Below are positions 7,715 to 16,488 of a DNA stretch of 50,142 nt, piece after piece. Both the position numbers and the translations under genes were made by a program. The stretch comes from Actinomycetota bacterium (lineage in GTDB: Bacteria; Actinomycetota; Actinomycetes; Nanopelagicales; Nanopelagicaceae), in assembly GCA_016870715.1 (NCBI GenBank), contig VGAL01000007.1, forward strand, positions 1-50,142, in the 5' to 3' direction. Within the stretch, counting starts at the first letter, position 1, and every line of letters starts with the position of its first letter. The notes under the pieces are model-generated. The model did no database searches and was not told the DNA's origin. It was given only the letters and a program-made list of their open reading frames with translations.

Positions 7715-8404
7715 TTGATCAAGTTTGAAAATGTAAGTAAGACCTATCCAAACCAAGAGCGGCCAGCCCTCGAAGGTGTGAACCTTGAGGTGGCCAAGGG
7801 CGAATTTGTTTTCTTGGTGGGCCTTTCGGGTTCTGGTAAGTCGACCTTTCTTCGCCTAGTCCTTAAGGAGGAGAATCCAACCTCGGGGAAGATTTTTGTT
7901 GCCGGAAAAGATTTGAGCAAACTTTCGGGTTGGAAAGTCCCAGAGCTTCGCCGCCAAGTAGGAACCGTATTCCAAGATTTCCGACTTCTGCCCAATAAAA
8001 CAGTTTTTGAGAATGTCGCCTTCACTCTCCATGTTCTTGGATATTCTCAGAAAGAGATCAATCGCGAGGTTCCGGAGGTACTTGAGCTCGTGGGACTCGA
8101 AGGGTACGGCGATCGTCGACCTTCTCAACTTTCTGGCGGTGAGCAGCAACGAGTAGCAATTGCTCGCGCCTTTGTGAGCCATCCTGCAATCCTGATTGCG
8201 GATGAGCCGACAGGAAATCTTGACCCCACCATGAGCGTGGGAATCATGAAATTACTGGACCGAATCAATCGAACCGGAACCACGGTAGTTATGGCCACTC
8301 ACGACAGTGGAATTGTTGATCAAATGCGCAAACGAGTAATCGAACTCGAAGGTGGGCTCGTAGTTCGCGATCAGGTTCGTGGCGTATACGGGTATAGCGG
8401 CTAA
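7715..8404 (+). CDS. ftsE: Cell division ATP-binding protein FtsE
   Basis: ABC-type ATPase that pairs with FtsX at the division septum to control peptidoglycan hydrolases. It has Walker A GLSGSGKS (residues 36-43), Q-loop FQDFRLL, signature LSGGEQQR, Walker [10 protein letters not shown] and a switch His in ATHD. The length of 229 residues is normal. The start is a TTG at 7715 behind GAAAGAGG. It begins the conserved block ftsE-ftsX-peptidase-smpB-ssrA. In most actinobacteria ftsE and ftsX overlap or nearly so; here a repeat array separates them. Confidence 0.95.
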   Translation: MIKFENVSKTYPNQERPALEGVNLEVAKGEFVFLVGLSGSGKSTFLRLVLKEENPTSGKIFVAGKDLSKLSGWKVPELRRQVGTVFQDFRLLPNKTVFENVAFTLHVLGYSQKEINREVPEVLELVGLEGYGDRRPSQLSGGEQQRVAIARAFVSHPAILIADEPTGNLDPTMSVGIMKLLDRINRTGTTVVMATHDSGIVDQMRKRVIELEGGLVVRDQVRGVYGYSG

Positions 8405-8407
8405 GTA

Positions 8408-8514
8408 AACGAGCAGAACGAGCAGAGCAGAACGAGCAGAGCAGAACGAGCAGAGCAGAACGAGCAGAGCAGAACGAGCAGAGCAGAACGAGCAGAGCAG
8501 AACAGAGCGAGCAG
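8408..8514 (+). repeat. 14-bp tandem repeat array between ftsE and ftsX
   Basis: Six perfect copies of AACGAGCAGAGCAG occupy 8417-8500, preceded by a partial copy (8408-8416) and followed by a decayed one (8501-8514). The array begins four bases after the ftsE stop and fills most of the 123-nt ftsE-ftsX gap. It is purine-rich on the + strand, so open reading frames on the minus strand here are artefacts of the repeat. Confidence 0.95.
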
Positions 8515-8527
8515 TGAGGAGCGGGAG

Positions 8528-9430
8528 ATGAGAGCACGGTTTGTGATGTCGGAGGTCGGTATCGGCCTGCGGCGCAACCTCACTATGACCTTTGCTGTAA
8601 TCGTCACCGTAGCAACATCTCTCTCGCTGCTGGGATTCGGTTTACTCTCCAACTCTCAAGTAGGAGTTATGAAAGATTACTGGTACGACAAGATTGAGGT
8701 TTCAATCTATCTATGTGGAGATCTTTCCGAAGCACCGTCATGCTCCGCAGGTAAAATAACGATTCCGCAAAAAGATCAGATCGAACAAGATCTCAAAGCA
8801 ATTCCAGTTGTGCAAAATGTTTTTTATGAATCGCAGGCCGATGCATTCAAGAGATTTCAAGAGCGATTTAAAGATTCAGCTATTGCACAAAATGTAACGC
8901 CCGATCAATTACCCGAGTCATTTCGCGTAAAGTTAAAAGATCCGACACAATTTGCTGTTATTGAAAGTGCATTTTCTGGTCGACCAGGTGTAGATGTAGT
9001 TCAAGATCAACGTGCAATTCTTGAGAAGTTCTTCAGGCTTCTTAATGTATTGCGAAATGGCGCGCTATTTATTGGGTTGATTTCTGTGCTCACGGCAGCG
9101 CTGTTGATTTCAAATACCATCAGGATTGCCGCCTTCAATCGACGGCGCGAAACCGGAGTTATGAAACTCGTTGGCGCATCGAGTTTCTCAATTCAATTAC
9201 CTTTCTTATTAGAGAGCATCTTCTCCGCGATTTTTGGATGGGCTGTCGCGCTTGGTTTGCTCTCGGGCTTCAAAGTATTAATTGATCAACGAGTAGCACC
9301 TTTACTTACCTTTACGAGATTCTTCGGGTGGGATGCAGTGTGGATTGCCTCTCTACAACTACTTGCTGTGGGGCTTTTCGTCGCCGCATTGGCATCCTTA
9401 ATAACTCTGCGCCGCTTTGTGAAGGTTTAG
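8528..9430 (+). CDS. ftsX: Cell division membrane protein FtsX
   Basis: Permease-like partner of FtsE. The 300-residue protein has four membrane helices: TM1 at ~19-41, then a large extracytoplasmic loop (~42-172) expected to contact peptidoglycan hydrolases, then TM2 ~176-197, TM3 ~222-245 and TM4 ~268-293. The cytoplasmic motif 'RRRETGVMKLVGAS' after TM2 is characteristic of FtsX. Two Cys in the extracytoplasmic loop (YLCGDLSEAPSC) could form a disulfide. The ATG at 8528 is preceded by GAGGAGCGGGAG. Confidence 0.95.
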   Translation: MRARFVMSEVGIGLRRNLTMTFAVIVTVATSLSLLGFGLLSNSQVGVMKDYWYDKIEVSIYLCGDLSEAPSCSAGKITIPQKDQIEQDLKAIPVVQNVFYESQADAFKRFQERFKDSAIAQNVTPDQLPESFRVKLKDPTQFAVIESAFSGRPGVDVVQDQRAILEKFFRLLNVLRNGALFIGLISVLTAALLISNTIRIAAFNRRRETGVMKLVGASSFSIQLPFLLESIFSAIFGWAVALGLLSGFKVLIDQRVAPLLTFTRFFGWDAVWIASLQLLAVGLFVAALASLITLRRFVKV

Positions 9431-9512
9431 AGCGAGCAACCACCTTGCAAACCGCTATTTTCACCAATTTATCCACCATTTAGGGCTGTTAAAAAGCCCG
9501 TAGAATTGGGAT

Positions 9513-10625
9513 ATGAATAAGTCGCAATTCCAAGCGATGGCGATCGTCCTTTCGTTGATGATTGCCTCCTTTGGCATGGGCTTTTTCACTAATTCTCAAG
9601 GTTCTTCAGTCGACCAAGCGCTCGAGCAGATTGCCGCAGAACAGAAAATATCTCCAAGTGAATTGGAGCGCGCAGCGATTGAGGGGATGCTTCGAGCATC
9701 GGGGGATCGTTGGTCGAATTACCGAGATGCTGATGAGGTGGCGGCGCAAGAGGATGAACTTGATGGACGTTATAGCGGAGTTGGCATCTGGCTTCGTCCC
9801 GGAAATGGTGGAGGCACCGAGATCGCGGGAGTGAAGTCAGGGTCAATCGCTGATGAAGCGGGGTTAAAAGTTGGCGATGTCATTGCACTAATTGACGGAA
9901 AAGATTTCTCCTCGGCAGATCTTCCTGCAACGGTTGCGGCGTTACGTGGCAGACCGGGCTCAACATTAGAAATCAAAATCCTTCGCAACGGTCTAGATAA
10001 TGATTTCACTTTAGTGAGAGAGAATATTGCTTCACCGGATGTACGCATTACTGAGCTAGCAGATGGTGTAGCGCTTATAAGGATTGAAGCCTTTAGCGAG
10101 CAGGTATCACGCGATACTTTAAATGGATTATCACAATTGCAATACGAAAAAGGGATAGTGATTGACCTCCGAGATAATCCGGGCGGCGTGCTATCTGCTG
10201 CAACTGATTTTGTTCAATTATTCATTCGGTCAGGATTAGTTGTCTCTTATGACCGTGGAAGTGGAAAGCGAATCGCAATCGAGGCAGCGAATGCCAAACC
10301 AATCAACGTGCCACTTACCGTGATAGTAAATGGAAATACGGCAAGCTCTGCTGAAGTAGTCGCAGGAGCGCTCCAAGATCGTAATCGTGGTGTCGTTATT
10401 GGCACACAAACTTTCGGCAAAGGCTCGGTACAAGAGAGTGTGACGCTAAGCAACGGCGCTAGCCTGGAGACAACTGTAGGAAAGTTCCGCACTCCCTCGG
10501 GGCGTTTTATTGATAAACACGGAATCACTCCTGATGTCTCTGCCTCTGAACGTGAATCAATTACGCGCAGCTTGGAAATTCTCAAAGCTCTCAATGCAAT
10601 CAGCGACCCAGTTAAGGGGAGTTGA
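9513..10625 (+). CDS. S41 family C-terminal processing peptidase
   Basis: Membrane-anchored serine protease of the CtpA/Prc type that trims envelope proteins. It has an N-terminal signal anchor (residues ~7-26), a PDZ domain at about 85-160 containing YSGVGIW and GLKVGDVI, and the protease core. The catalytic dyad is Ser278 in TASSAE and Lys303 in TFGKGSVQ, 25 residues apart as in known CtpA proteins. 'IDLRDNPGG' is the typical core motif. The neighbourhood (ftsEX upstream, smpB downstream) is conserved in actinobacteria and suggests a role in cell wall maturation or division. The natural substrate is unknown. Confidence 0.93.
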   Translation: MNKSQFQAMAIVLSLMIASFGMGFFTNSQGSSVDQALEQIAAEQKISPSELERAAIEGMLRASGDRWSNYRDADEVAAQEDELDGRYSGVGIWLRPGNGGGTEIAGVKSGSIADEAGLKVGDVIALIDGKDFSSADLPATVAALRGRPGSTLEIKILRNGLDNDFTLVRENIASPDVRITELADGVALIRIEAFSEQVSRDTLNGLSQLQYEKGIVIDLRDNPGGVLSAATDFVQLFIRSGLVVSYDRGSGKRIAIEAANAKPINVPLTVIVNGNTASSAEVVAGALQDRNRGVVIGTQTFGKGSVQESVTLSNGASLETTVGKFRTPSGRFIDKHGITPDVSASERESITRSLEILKALNAISDPVKGS

Positions 10626-10627
10626 TC

Positions 10628-11098
10628 ATGAAAGAAGCGGGAAAAAAATTAATCGCCCAAAATAAAAAGGCACGGCATGATTACATCATCGATGATGTCT
10701 TTGAATGTGGGATTGTGCTCTCGGGAACTGAAGTGAAATCTCTTCGGGCGGGGCGAGCGTCACTTGTTGATGGCTTTGCCATGTTTGACGATGGCGAGCT
10801 CTGGCTACAAGGAGTTCACATTCCAGAGTATTTCGAGGGAAGTTGGAATAACCAGCCGCCGCGGAGAAATCGCAAACTTCTTATGCATAAGCGCGAACTG
10901 AGCCGTTTGATGGGAAAGGTCAAGGAGGGTGGCACTACGTTAGTTCCGCTCTCCATTTACTTCTCTAATGGCAAGGTGAAAGTCGAATTGGCGCTTGCCC
11001 GTGGAAAGAAAGCTCACGACAAGCGCGAAGCGCTTAAAGAACGAGAGGCAGGGCGGGATATCGCAAGAGCGCTCGCTGCGAAAAACCGAGGCGAATAA
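10628..11098 (+). CDS. smpB: SsrA-binding protein SmpB
   Basis: Binds tmRNA and delivers it to ribosomes stalled on broken mRNA. The 156-residue protein shows '[29 protein letters not shown]', the '[13 protein letters not shown]' strand, and the conserved basic C-terminal tail ([23 protein letters not shown]) that enters the empty mRNA channel. The ATG at 10628 is preferred over TTG 10622 because it follows AAGGGG at a normal distance. Its partner tmRNA is encoded 282 bp downstream. The last codons lie inside a 39-bp tandem repeat. Confidence 0.97.
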   Translation: MKEAGKKLIAQNKKARHDYIIDDVFECGIVLSGTEVKSLRAGRASLVDGFAMFDDGELWLQGVHIPEYFEGSWNNQPPRRNRKLLMHKRELSRLMGKVKEGGTTLVPLSIYFSNGKVKVELALARGKKAHDKREALKEREAGRDIARALAAKNRGE

Positions 11099-11177
11099 AT
11101 CACTCCCGCGTTCTCTCCGAAAAACCGAGGCGAATAAATCACTCCCGCGTTCTCTCCGAAAACCTGAGGCGAATAGG
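11079..11177 (+). repeat. 39-bp tandem repeat spanning smpB stop codon
   Basis: A 39-bp unit covering the last codons of smpB and its stop (11079-11117) is repeated perfectly at 11118-11156, and a degenerate partial third copy follows from 11157. Each full copy carries the CGAGGCGAATAA end of smpB, so the gene terminus has been duplicated. The rest of the smpB-ssrA gap (11178-11380) shows only a weak possible -10 (TAGACT near 11310). Confidence 0.93.
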
Positions 11178-11380
11178 TTAGGAGCCACCTGTTAACTGCC
11201 AGTCAATGGCGATTCGGTGAGTGTTGTAACGGTGGCTTTCGATTATTCCGGCGCACGAGCATGAGAGAAAAGCTGCAAGCGCTAGGGAATTTTTCCTCAC
11301 GATAATCCGTTGTAGACTATGACAACAATTTCATAGTGGAAAAGCTTCTTTTTCACCCAAGTATTACCTTTCAAACCTTG

Positions 11381-11747
11381 GGGGTGAACGGTCTCGACTT
11401 CGTTGGTTGAGCTAGGGGAAGCGGGCAGAGGAAGCCGGAATGATCTCTTTAACCACATCCGCGCAAACAATCAAGCGCCAGTAAAACTGCCGCTGATTAC
11501 GCCCTCGCTGCATAAGCGAGCCTCGTAATCCGTTAGCCCAGGCTTGCTCTCGTCCTGGAATCTAGCGTCGCTAGAGGGCTGACTATCTCTGAGTGTTATA
11601 GATCAGAGGTGGGAACACTTTCTATAACTGAGTCTGTCGATTACTTGTGTGTATGAGAATCGGGACTGAGAAAGCGTCAAACACACTACGCCCGTAGAAG
11701 CCCTACTTCAGTTGCGAAGGACCCGGGTTCGATTCCCGGCACCTCCA
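11381..11747 (+). ncRNA. ssrA: Transfer-messenger RNA (tmRNA)
   Basis: A one-piece tmRNA adjacent to smpB. The 5' end GGGGGTG (11381-11387) pairs over seven positions, one a G-U, with CACCTCC (11740-11746) to make the tRNA-like acceptor stem. The T-arm is CCGGG-TTCGATT-CCCGG, and 'GTGAACGGTCTCGACTT' is the conserved tmRNA 5' block. The tag reading frame ends GCC-CTC-GCT-GCA-TAA (stop at 11513-11515) and reads ...SKTAADYALAA, the usual ALAA degradation tail; if resumption is at GCC 11477 the tag is 12 residues. The discriminator A is at 11747, and CCA is not encoded (CTC follows). The transcript is about 367 nt before CCA addition. Confidence 0.95.
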
Positions 11748-11870
11748 CTCATAATTCACGCCTACCGGATTCCACAAATGTCTTGCAATCGTCAGCCAAA
11801 TACTGGCTTTCCATCGAGATGGTCTGAGTTGACCCTGGAATTGTCCTAACCCCAGTTCTACAGTGTGGGG

Positions 11871-13751
11871 ATGGCGCGCTCCAAGGCTTCCATTTCTATC
11901 GGTCGAACAGTGCTCGCTTGCGTGCTCGCTATTTCACTTCCCACCTCGGCAATTCACATTGCCGCCGCCGCAACCTCTGATGATCCGAAGACTTTTTTAC
12001 TTCCAGCATTCAATGGTGAGAATGGCGCTAGCGGTGTGGGCGTGATTTTTGATGATTCACAAGCTGCGCTCAGTTATGCATCAGGACTTGGTGATACCAA
12101 TGTAAATTTTAATCCAGATGGAAATCAAACCTTTGGCGCCAAGCTTTATTGTAAGAACCTTCAAGATCCAGCATGTGCTAACACGAAAAATTTCAGTATT
12201 TTCGCAATCTTGCAACCGTGCAAATCAGAGAGTGATCTCTATTGCATACAAGAGGTCTATGCAAAGACTTCAGGTGGGAAAGTCTCAGGAAAATATGTTG
12301 AAAGCATCCCCGCCGCAGGCCCCACCGATTTTGTGGGCGATAGCGCTGTGGGATTACCAAGTGGCGGTCCGCCATCAGTCTGGCAGATACCTGGAATAAA
12401 GAACTCTTCTGGTGGTGACAGCTATTCACTTTTTGTCTCTACTCGAGGGAAAGGCCAGCGCAGCTCCGCCTCATCCGTACCGACTTTCCAATTTAACGAG
12501 TACACCGTGGCCCTTTATGCAACCTCGATGAAGAGTGGCACATATCAATTGGTGACAGCCGATGGAAATGGCCTCGACGCAATAGTGGGTGGTGGGTGCG
12601 CGACCAATAGTGAGAGCAAATGTGCGCTGCGAGAATCATTCCCAATGGATGGCACTTCTTTTGGTGTATCTATTCGTTTCCCAAAAGCGCCCTCTAATTG
12701 GTTCTATGGTCGTTTGAGTAAGCCATCGTTTACCTTGAATAAATCAGCTTCGGGAAGCGCTGTCGTGCTAGATGTATCTGGTGAGCCGGTAACCGTGCCA
12801 GTGCTTTACGGTAAAAGTCCTTGGGCGAGCCTTTCACCAGATTTGCAAAAGTATTACCAAGGGGGTTTCCCGAGTGTAGGAAAGATGTATGGCGTATCTG
12901 ATCCCAATAAGTGGGATGTGGCACATCTAGCAAGCAGCAAGGATTTTGATGTCCTAAAAGCATGGATACCGATTGTGAAAGATACTGCGGCTGCATTGAC
13001 AACGCAGTGGTATTTCAAAGCGTCGAATGAAGGTTCAGATCCTCGTTTTGCTTCGCGCGATGACCAGGTGGATGGAATTGTTACTAGTAATGCGACGGCA
13101 TACGTACCTGGGCCGCCCACCTTCAATCAACAGACTCAATCCTTGGAATATCAGGTTGGTGCTCCACATTACAAGCCATCGGGAACGGAGAAATTCCGAG
13201 GCACTTACGATTTAACTATTCGCGCTGATGCTGCCCGTGCTATTTATGGATTTGCGAAGAATGTTCCCGTCAAAGCAACTGTTTCAATCGTCTCGGAAAA
13301 CGGACAAGAGATTGCAGCACAGGAACAGGTAGGGGAGAAGGATGGCTGGTTCTTCCTCCGCGCCGAGAATTTCACCTTCTCCTCGCCAAAACTACGAGTA
13401 AAACTTGTGCAATCTGGTGCATCGAGTGGTGGTTCATCTGGCAGCGCGGGTGGTAGCGCAGGTGGCGGTAATAACTCTGGCGGTTCCGGAAATCAAGGGG
13501 GAAATAACCAGGGCAATTATGCAGATACTGTGAAGTGCGATGGCTCAGGTAAATGTTGTGACGCCAGCGGTAAATGCACAACCGGGAATCCTGTCGGTAC
13601 CAATAACTCAGGCGGATCTAAGAGCGCTGCAGCTGCAAAGACTTATGTAGTGAAATGCAGCGCAAAAGGTGGGAAGAGTTGGGTTGCCCGTGGCGTAAAT
13701 CCAAAATGTCCCAAGGGTTATAAGCAAGTCTCGAAGAAGTTAGAGAAATAG
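11871..13751 (+). CDS. Large secreted protein with Gly/Ser linker and Cys-rich C-terminal tail
   Basis: A 626-residue secreted protein of unknown function. A Sec-type signal peptide (basic start, hydrophobic VLACVLAISLPTSAIHIAAAA) ends near residue 34. A long extracellular region of mostly beta-type composition follows, with paired Cys (CKNLQDPAC, CKSESDLYC, CATNSESKC). Residues ~510-550 are a Gly/Ser/Asn-rich linker. After it come a Cys cluster (KCDGSGKCCDASGKC) and a final segment YVVKCSAKGG...NPKCPKGYKQV with a strongly basic end. There is no LPXTG motif and no C-terminal membrane helix. The ATG at 11871 was chosen; a GTG at 11865 is possible. It is monocistronic, downstream of ssrA and convergent with the HNH gene. 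It could be a surface or adhesive protein, but this is inference. Confidence 0.75.
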   Translation: MARSKASISIGRTVLACVLAISLPTSAIHIAAAATSDDPKTFLLPAFNGENGASGVGVIFDDSQAALSYASGLGDTNVNFNPDGNQTFGAKLYCKNLQDPACANTKNFSIFAILQPCKSESDLYCIQEVYAKTSGGKVSGKYVESIPAAGPTDFVGDSAVGLPSGGPPSVWQIPGIKNSSGGDSYSLFVSTRGKGQRSSASSVPTFQFNEYTVALYATSMKSGTYQLVTADGNGLDAIVGGGCATNSESKCALRESFPMDGTSFGVSIRFPKAPSNWFYGRLSKPSFTLNKSASGSAVVLDVSGEPVTVPVLYGKSPWASLSPDLQKYYQGGFPSVGKMYGVSDPNKWDVAHLASSKDFDVLKAWIPIVKDTAAALTTQWYFKASNEGSDPRFASRDDQVDGIVTSNATAYVPGPPTFNQQTQSLEYQVGAPHYKPSGTEKFRGTYDLTIRADAARAIYGFAKNVPVKATVSIVSENGQEIAAQEQVGEKDGWFFLRAENFTFSSPKLRVKLVQSGASSGGSSGSAGGSAGGGNNSGGSGNQGGNNQGNYADTVKCDGSGKCCDASGKCTTGNPVGTNNSGGSKSAAAAKTYVVKCSAKGGKSWVARGVNPKCPKGYKQVSKKLEK

Positions 13752-13754
13752 CCA

Positions 13755-15209
13755 CTAAGCCACTTCATTGATAGGGCGAGCCGGCACGGAATAACTCTTT
13801 CCATATGGTGATGTCCATGTACATGAACCATCCGGATTGCTAATGATTTTCCAACCGCCATGAGTTTTCAATCGATGGTGGCGGCGACAGAGCGCCCCCA
13901 AATTTCCGGGGTTTGTCTCACCACCTTCTTCCCAAGGAATCGCATGATCTATATCGCTTAACTCCGCTGCTCTTCGACAGCCGGGAAATCGACAGGTTCG
14001 ATCCCGTGCCGCGATAAATTCAATGAGCGCTTGAGGAGGTTGGTATCGCTCCCGGCCGAGATCGAGTAATTCACCTGTTACTGGGTCGGTAATAAAACGT
14101 CGCCATTGATGTGAAGTTGCTAACTCTCGGGCGAGAGTGGCAGGTATTGGCCCATATCCACTCAACTCAGCAGGGTTTTCTGCCAACCCCAACAAGGTAG
14201 GTAGGTCCACAATGACGTTGATAGTCATCGCCGAGGTTTTTCGCTTGATACTCGATTTTTCTGCGGGCGTAATGTGAGAGTTATTCACCTCATTAAATTT
14301 GCTAGTACTGGAATTAGCAGAGCCGCTGGAATTAGCAGAGCCACCGGAGTTTGCAGAGCCACCGGAGTGACTCATCTCTTGGGAAGAGTCAGCGCGCTCA
14401 GCGCTCTCTTCACCTTTGGTAAAGAATTCAACAAAGGCATCGGCGCGACGTTGATCGGCGGTATGGGTTCTACTCTCCGCATGAATCTCTCTGATTCGCA
14501 GTTCGAGTGAGCGCATTACTAATCGAGCATCAGGGGCAGTCAAAAGTGCAGAGATGGTAGCCATTCCATCGCGTTCTGGGTAGCAGAGGACTCTCCGCTC
14601 CTCTCGTGCGCTAGCAAATCTCTCCGCCAACTCCTCGGGTTGCACCTGCGCGACAGCTTTTCGCATAGCTACTGCAATTTGATTCGGAGTGGAAAACTCT
14701 GCACTTGAAAGCGCTTTCGCTTCGATCTTTGCGATAACAGATTTATCTATACCCCCATAAATTAGAGGTGCACTCTCGCGAGCAATAGCGTTTGCGTGAG
14801 CAGTCGAGATTGAACCATCGGCAAGTGCGCGAGTAGTTTCGGGGAGATGATGGACCAAGAGCGTGGCAGTATCGATGCGATGTTGGGCAGTATTTGGGCT
14901 AATTCGAAGTGCAGCGGCAATCTCTTCGCGCTCTTGATCGTTAATCTCAGAGGTGATGGCAGCGCCATTAGCACCGTACCCTTCGAATGCGCCACCGGAT
15001 TGCGCTCCAGGTTGGTCGAGTGAAATTAAGTACGTTACCTCGTGTATATGTGAGTTGAGCCATGAGAGATGCTTTTCGAGTGCTGCGAGGAGCTCAACTC
15101 GACCATCAGGAGTGAGTTCATATCGAGAGAGTGAGGTGAGTTCGACCAAGTGTGCAGCGCTAGGACGGGCGCTTTTAATCTCGGATACCCGTTGGTCGAG
15201 GAGGTTCAT
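13755..15209 (-). CDS. DUF222 and HNH endonuclease domain protein
   Basis: Member of the actinobacterial DUF222-HNH ('13E12 repeat') family. The N-terminal two thirds is the helical DUF222 region (REEIAAALRISPNTAQHRI, then LADGSISTAHANAIA). A low-complexity Ser/Gly/Asn linker follows, built from 18-bp repeats (14310-14363). The C-terminal HNH nuclease motif is DRTCRFPGC...ELSDIDHAIPWEEGG...NLGALCRRHHRLKTHGGW, with all expected His, Asn and Cys residues, so it should bind metal and cut DNA. Family function is poorly defined. The start is either ATG 15209 or TTG 15239 (ten residues longer); neither has a clear ribosome binding site. The gene ends three bases from the convergent secreted-protein gene. 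Confidence 0.85.
   Translation of the reverse strand: MNLLDQRVSEIKSARPSAAHLVELTSLSRYELTPDGRVELLAALEKHLSWLNSHIHEVTYLISLDQPGAQSGGAFEGYGANGAAITSEINDQEREEIAAALRISPNTAQHRIDTATLLVHHLPETTRALADGSISTAHANAIARESAPLIYGGIDKSVIAKIEAKALSSAEFSTPNQIAVAMRKAVAQVQPEELAERFASAREERRVLCYPERDGMATISALLTAPDARLVMRSLELRIREIHAESRTHTADQRRADAFVEFFTKGEESAERADSSQEMSHSGGSANSGGSANSSGSANSSTSKFNEVNNSHITPAEKSSIKRKTSAMTINVIVDLPTLLGLAENPAELSGYGPIPATLARELATSHQWRRFITDPVTGELLDLGRERYQPPQALIEFIAARDRTCRFPGCRRAAELSDIDHAIPWEEGGETNPGNLGALCRRHHRLKTHGGWKIISNPDGSCTWTSPYGKSYSVPARPINEVA
14310..14363 (-). repeat. 18-bp tandem repeat encoding Ser/Gly/Asn linker
   Basis: Three 18-bp units (14310-14327, 14328-14345, 14346-14363), starting GGAATTAGCAGAGCC on the + strand, are 80-90% identical to each other. 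They are in frame with the HNH gene and encode the repeated GSANS linker. Confidence 0.85.
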
Positions 15210-15273
15210 GGGCGAGATGATTGTGTGAAGCGCTGACAATTAATTGGTGGCACGGTGGAGGCTGTTGATAAGT

Positions 15274-15358
15274 CTGGATCAACCCTGGATTAACCCTGGA
15301 ATGCGTTTAGGTGGGCATCGCTTACTTGGGAATGCGCAGAGCCCCGCTCTGGTTATAT
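15274..15358 (+). promoter_or_regulatory. Divergent intergenic region: 11-bp tandem repeat, inverted repeat and TATA-like box
   Basis: Between the HNH gene (minus) and the pirin gene (plus) lie CTGGATCAACC repeated almost exactly (15274-15284, 15285-15295), a perfect 6-bp inverted repeat CAGAGC-CCC-GCTCTG (15337-15351), and an AT-rich TTATATATT at 15353-15361 that could be a -10 element for the pirin gene. The inverted repeat overlapping the expected spacer or -35 zone could be an operator. All of this is tentative. Confidence 0.35.
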
Positions 15359-15441
15359 ATTGTGGTGGGTGAGTAATTGAATTTTCAATCAAGTGTCAGC
15401 CAAGCTATTAAAGATGAGCAGAACGAGCAAGGAGGCCGCAG

Positions 15442-16467
15442 ATGCCAGCGGTAACCGTCCCCGACATCACCATTCTCCCGCGCGTTGACGCCAACCCATC
15501 ATCAGACAAGAGCCGCCCGCGAACCGTCAAGCAAGTGACCACAGCCCCTCAAGGTTTCGAGGGTGAGGGATTTCCCGTTCGTCGTGCATTCGCTGGTATC
15601 GATCTTGCAGAGCTCGATCCATTTATCCATCTCGATCAAATGGGCGAAGTTGAATATGCGCCGGGGGAGCCAAAGGGCACTCCATGGCACCCGCATCGCG
15701 GTTTCGAAACCGTCACATACATCATTGATGGCATCTTCGATCACATGGATAGCAATGGTGGTGGCGGAACAATTACTAATGGCGATACTCAATGGATGAC
15801 AGCCGGCGCCGGCATCCTCCACATCGAAACTCCACCTGAGCATTTAGTAGTTAGCGGCGGCCTCTTCCACGGATTCCAACTCTGGGTCAACCTTCCTAAA
15901 GCACAGAAATGGTCACCTCCTGCCTATCAAGATGTTCGCGCAAATGATGTTGCTCTACTTGCATCGCACGATGGTGGCGCGCTCCTTCGCGTAATCGCCG
16001 GCGAGGTCGGAGGCCATAAAGGTCCAGGGCGCACCCGCACACCCATCACACTTATTCATGCAACGCTCTCGCCCGGCGCGCAACTTCGACTTCCATGGCG
16101 CCAAGATTTCAACGCGCTCGCGTACACACTCAATGGTTTTGGAACGATGGGTCTAGAGCGTCGCCCAGTGAAGTCAGGTCAGATGACTCTGTTTGGACCC
16201 AGTTATGGCGAGAGCGACTCCATCATCATCTCAGCGGATGATAAACAAGAATCACGTATGCCCCAGATGGATGTCTTTATCCTCGGTGGCCAACCAATTA
16301 AAGAACCGGTCGCATGGATGGGCCCATTCGTGATGAATACCAAGAGTGAAGTCTTACAAGCTTTCGATGATTTCCAGAAGGGAAAGCTCGGTCGAATCCC
16401 AACCATAAAACGACCTGGCGATCTCCATAAGATTCATGGAACCCCAGATGAACTTCAAGAATCCTAG
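15442..16467 (+). CDS. Pirin family protein
   Basis: Bicupin protein of the pirin family. The metal-binding N-terminal cupin motifs are present: HPHRGFETVTY, a Glu/His-bearing GDTQWMTAGAGILHIE, and FHGFQLWVNLP. The 341 residues include a C-terminal second cupin (ITLIHATLSPGAQLRLPW) and the pirin C-terminal region ending 'GPFVMNT'. Known pirins act as quercetin dioxygenases or redox-sensitive regulators; which applies here cannot be told. The ATG at 15442 follows AAGGAGG at 15429-15435. The same GAGCAGAACGAGCA sequence that makes up the ftsE-ftsX repeat occurs once just upstream (15417-15430). Confidence 0.92.
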   Translation: MPAVTVPDITILPRVDANPSSDKSRPRTVKQVTTAPQGFEGEGFPVRRAFAGIDLAELDPFIHLDQMGEVEYAPGEPKGTPWHPHRGFETVTYIIDGIFDHMDSNGGGGTITNGDTQWMTAGAGILHIETPPEHLVVSGGLFHGFQLWVNLPKAQKWSPPAYQDVRANDVALLASHDGGALLRVIAGEVGGHKGPGRTRTPITLIHATLSPGAQLRLPWRQDFNALAYTLNGFGTMGLERRPVKSGQMTLFGPSYGESDSIIISADDKQESRMPQMDVFILGGQPIKEPVAWMGPFVMNTKSEVLQAFDDFQKGKLGRIPTIKRPGDLHKIHGTPDELQES

Positions 16468-16488
16468 GTAATTCCCGACTAGAGAATT

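Noticed and set aside
8408-8514. Repeat array considered as a CRISPR
   Set aside because: The units are 14 bp and directly adjacent, with no unique spacers and no cas genes nearby.
8289-8652. Two minus-strand reading frames with repeated Leu/Cys/Ser/Ala/Arg segments
   Set aside because: They are translations of the 14-bp repeat array and the flanking ftsE/ftsX coding strand; they carry no start context and no family similarity.
10940-11195. Small reading frames on both strands over the smpB 3' repeats
   Set aside because: They only reflect the 39-bp duplication and shadow smpB; there is no independent coding evidence.
11455-11515. Alternative tmRNA tag frames
   Set aside because: One frame stops after a few codons (AQTIKRQ) and another runs on without an ALAA end; only the frame ending DYALAA fits tmRNA.
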